Shown one piece after another: positions 63,083 to 64,000 of a stretch of 64,000 nt of DNA; the stretch's first letter is position 1; the number at the start of each line of letters is the position of its first letter. The stretch comes from Acidobacterium capsulatum ATCC 51196 (lineage in GTDB: Bacteria; Acidobacteriota; Terriglobia; Terriglobales; Acidobacteriaceae): assembly GCF_000022565.1 (NCBI RefSeq), contig NC_012483.1, positions 1,240,001-1,304,000 on the forward strand, written 5' to 3'. The position numbers and the translations under genes were made by a program. Under the pieces are notes generated by a model. The model was not told where the DNA came from and searched no databases. It was given only the letters and a program-made list of their open reading frames with translations.

Positions 63083-63104
63083 GATAAAGTGACCTTACTT
63101 TATC
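63083..63104. promoter_or_regulatory. Inverted repeat, likely operator
   Basis: GATAAAGT at 63083-63090 and ACTTTATC at 63097-63104 form a perfect 8-bp dyad with a 6-bp centre. AT-rich composition and the lack of a U-run argue against a terminator. It lies about 35-55 bp upstream of the small exported protein gene, where a repressor site would be expected. Confidence 0.5.
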
Positions 63105-63191
63105 GCAAATCCCGCCCTGTTGCTGAATTATTTCCGCCGGCTGGCTTACGTCTTTCGTGGGAAGATCTAAATTTTGACCGCGCCACATTTC

Positions 63192-64000
63192 TTACTGCAT
63201 CTTCAAACGGCGCTCTCTGCGCTGAGATCTTAAGTGATAACGATTCGCCCGCGGACGATAGCGCCGATGAAGCTGATTGCCCGGTATGGCCGGACTGGTT
63301 TCCGCCGGGGCGGGAGCAGACGGGGGAGCCAGCTTCGGGAAGGTATGCGGAATCAGGAAGCTGAGGCCGCTTTCAATATCCGGCCCAGATTCAAGAAGAA
63401 CTCGCTGTTTGAATAACTTGCCATCATATCGAACAATGACGGACTGATTTCCGGCGGGGAGACTCCGGAACAGAAATCGTCCCTGAGAGTCCGTATGCAC
63501 GGTCCGGTGAAGACCGGGAATGCTCACTTCTGCCCCCGCCAGCGGCGCCTTCTTGCCTGTGCTGCCATCAAAAAACTCCACCTGCCCAGAAGCGCTCCGC
63601 TCTGCCGGAAGCCGGAAAACGACGTGCCCCGGATTGCGAGCAGTCACGTGTACCTTTTGATCCTGCAGGCTGCTCAGCGGATAGCCCGGGGGGAAGGTCG
63701 ACGCCTCCGGATGAATAGTGTAGACACCGTCCGGAAGTCCATCCACCGTGAATGTGCCATCGCCTGCCGTATCGATTTGTCTGGAGATATGCGCACCCGT
63801 GATTCGCAACGTGACCTCCAGGCCTTGTCCGGCATCATTGATCACCTTGCCAAAGATGCGCCCCTGAGCAATATCCACGCCGAAATCCGCGGTTCCTCCC
63901 GTCATGACTGACCGGGGATTGCTGCTGGTATAGAAAAATACCTGCTTGTTGCGGTAATCCACCTCAACGCGGTGCATACCATAGGGCACCCCGCGAAACA
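63192..64000 (-). CDS. C-terminal part of a large protein with carboxypeptidase-regulatory-like domains (5' end outside window)
   Basis: The frame is open from the right edge of the window to a TAA at 63194-63192. The visible part begins FRGVPYGMHRVEVDY, which recalls the end of an usher-type or TonB-receptor-like barrel segment, and then holds two Ig-like beta-sandwich units of the carboxypeptidase-regulatory type: GRIFGKVINDAGQGLEVTLRI ... GDGTFTVDGLPDGVYTI, and PLAGAEVSIPGLHRTVHTD ... GRFLFRSLPAGNQSVIVRY. The last 25 residues are very basic (RRYRPRANRYHLRSQRRERR). The protein is probably in the outer membrane or secreted; its class cannot be settled without the N-terminus. Confidence 0.65.
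   Translation of the reverse strand, partial: FRGVPYGMHRVEVDYRNKQVFFYTSSNPRSVMTGGTADFGVDIAQGRIFGKVINDAGQGLEVTLRITGAHISRQIDTAGDGTFTVDGLPDGVYTIHPEASTFPPGYPLSSLQDQKVHVTARNPGHVVFRLPAERSASGQVEFFDGSTGKKAPLAGAEVSIPGLHRTVHTDSQGRFLFRSLPAGNQSVIVRYDGKLFKQRVLLESGPDIESGLSFLIPHTFPKLAPPSAPAPAETSPAIPGNQLHRRYRPRANRYHLRSQRRERRLKMQ

Overview
This 64 kb window is high-GC bacterial chromosome. It most resembles an Acidobacteriota genome (Acidobacteriaceae type). That is an inference from the gene mix: a long division and cell wall (dcw) cluster, an acidobacterial-style tad pilus locus, secreted Gly/His/Trp-rich proteins, and a C-terminal fragment with carboxypeptidase-regulatory-like domains at the right edge. 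No rRNA, tRNA, CRISPR array, transposase or prophage gene was seen.

Region 1 (1-21.6 kb, mostly minus strand) is the dcw cluster, read right to left: mraZ, rsmH, ftsL, ftsI, murE, murF, mraY, murD, ftsW, murG, murC, ftsQ, ftsA, ftsZ. A sigma70-type promoter overlapped by four GTGG motifs, three of them at exact 10-bp spacing, lies upstream of mraZ and looks like an MraZ autoregulatory site. murB and ddl are absent from the cluster. Two plus-strand genes for secreted Trp/Tyr- and Gly/His-rich proteins interrupt it between murG and murC. A nested inverted repeat of 113 bp sits between murF and mraY. Another cluster of inverted repeats follows ftsZ, before a stand-alone penicillin-binding transpeptidase gene.

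Region 2 (21.7-26.6 kb) holds a DUF2127 membrane protein, an SRPBCC-fold protein, a large exported TPR protein and a dGTPase-like HD hydrolase whose start overlaps the TPR gene.

Region 3 (26.7-38 kb, plus strand) is a tad/Flp pilus locus: two TadE-like pseudopilins, a TadG-like protein, Flp pilin, prepilin peptidase, CpaB, secretin, TadZ, TadA, TadB, TadC. It ends with a 31-codon membrane peptide gene and a DUF192 gene. The pilin gene is followed by a strong hairpin that may set pilin excess over the assembly genes.

Region 4 (38-50.2 kb) is mostly housekeeping: an M14 carboxypeptidase-like exported enzyme, guaA, a membrane protein, leuS, endonuclease IV, nagA, a CPXCG protein and a polytopic membrane protein.

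Region 5 (50.3-56.4 kb) is sugar acid metabolism: a hexose-6-phosphate mutarotase, KDG kinase and KDPG aldolase on the plus strand, facing D-mannonate dehydratase, a ROK regulator and an SDR on the minus strand. Together they convert mannonate to pyruvate and glyceraldehyde-3-phosphate.

Region 6 (56.5-64 kb, minus strand) is a tripartite efflux operon (outer membrane factor, RND pump, adaptor) with a clear intrinsic terminator, preceded by a small exported protein, inverted repeats that look like operators, and the 3' part of a large gene that runs off the right edge.

I found no convincing wholly new multi-gene system. The best leads are the surface-protein insertion in dcw, the MraZ-box promoter, the nested repeat elements, the small-peptide/DUF192 tail of the tad locus, and an RND pump with altered proton-relay residues.
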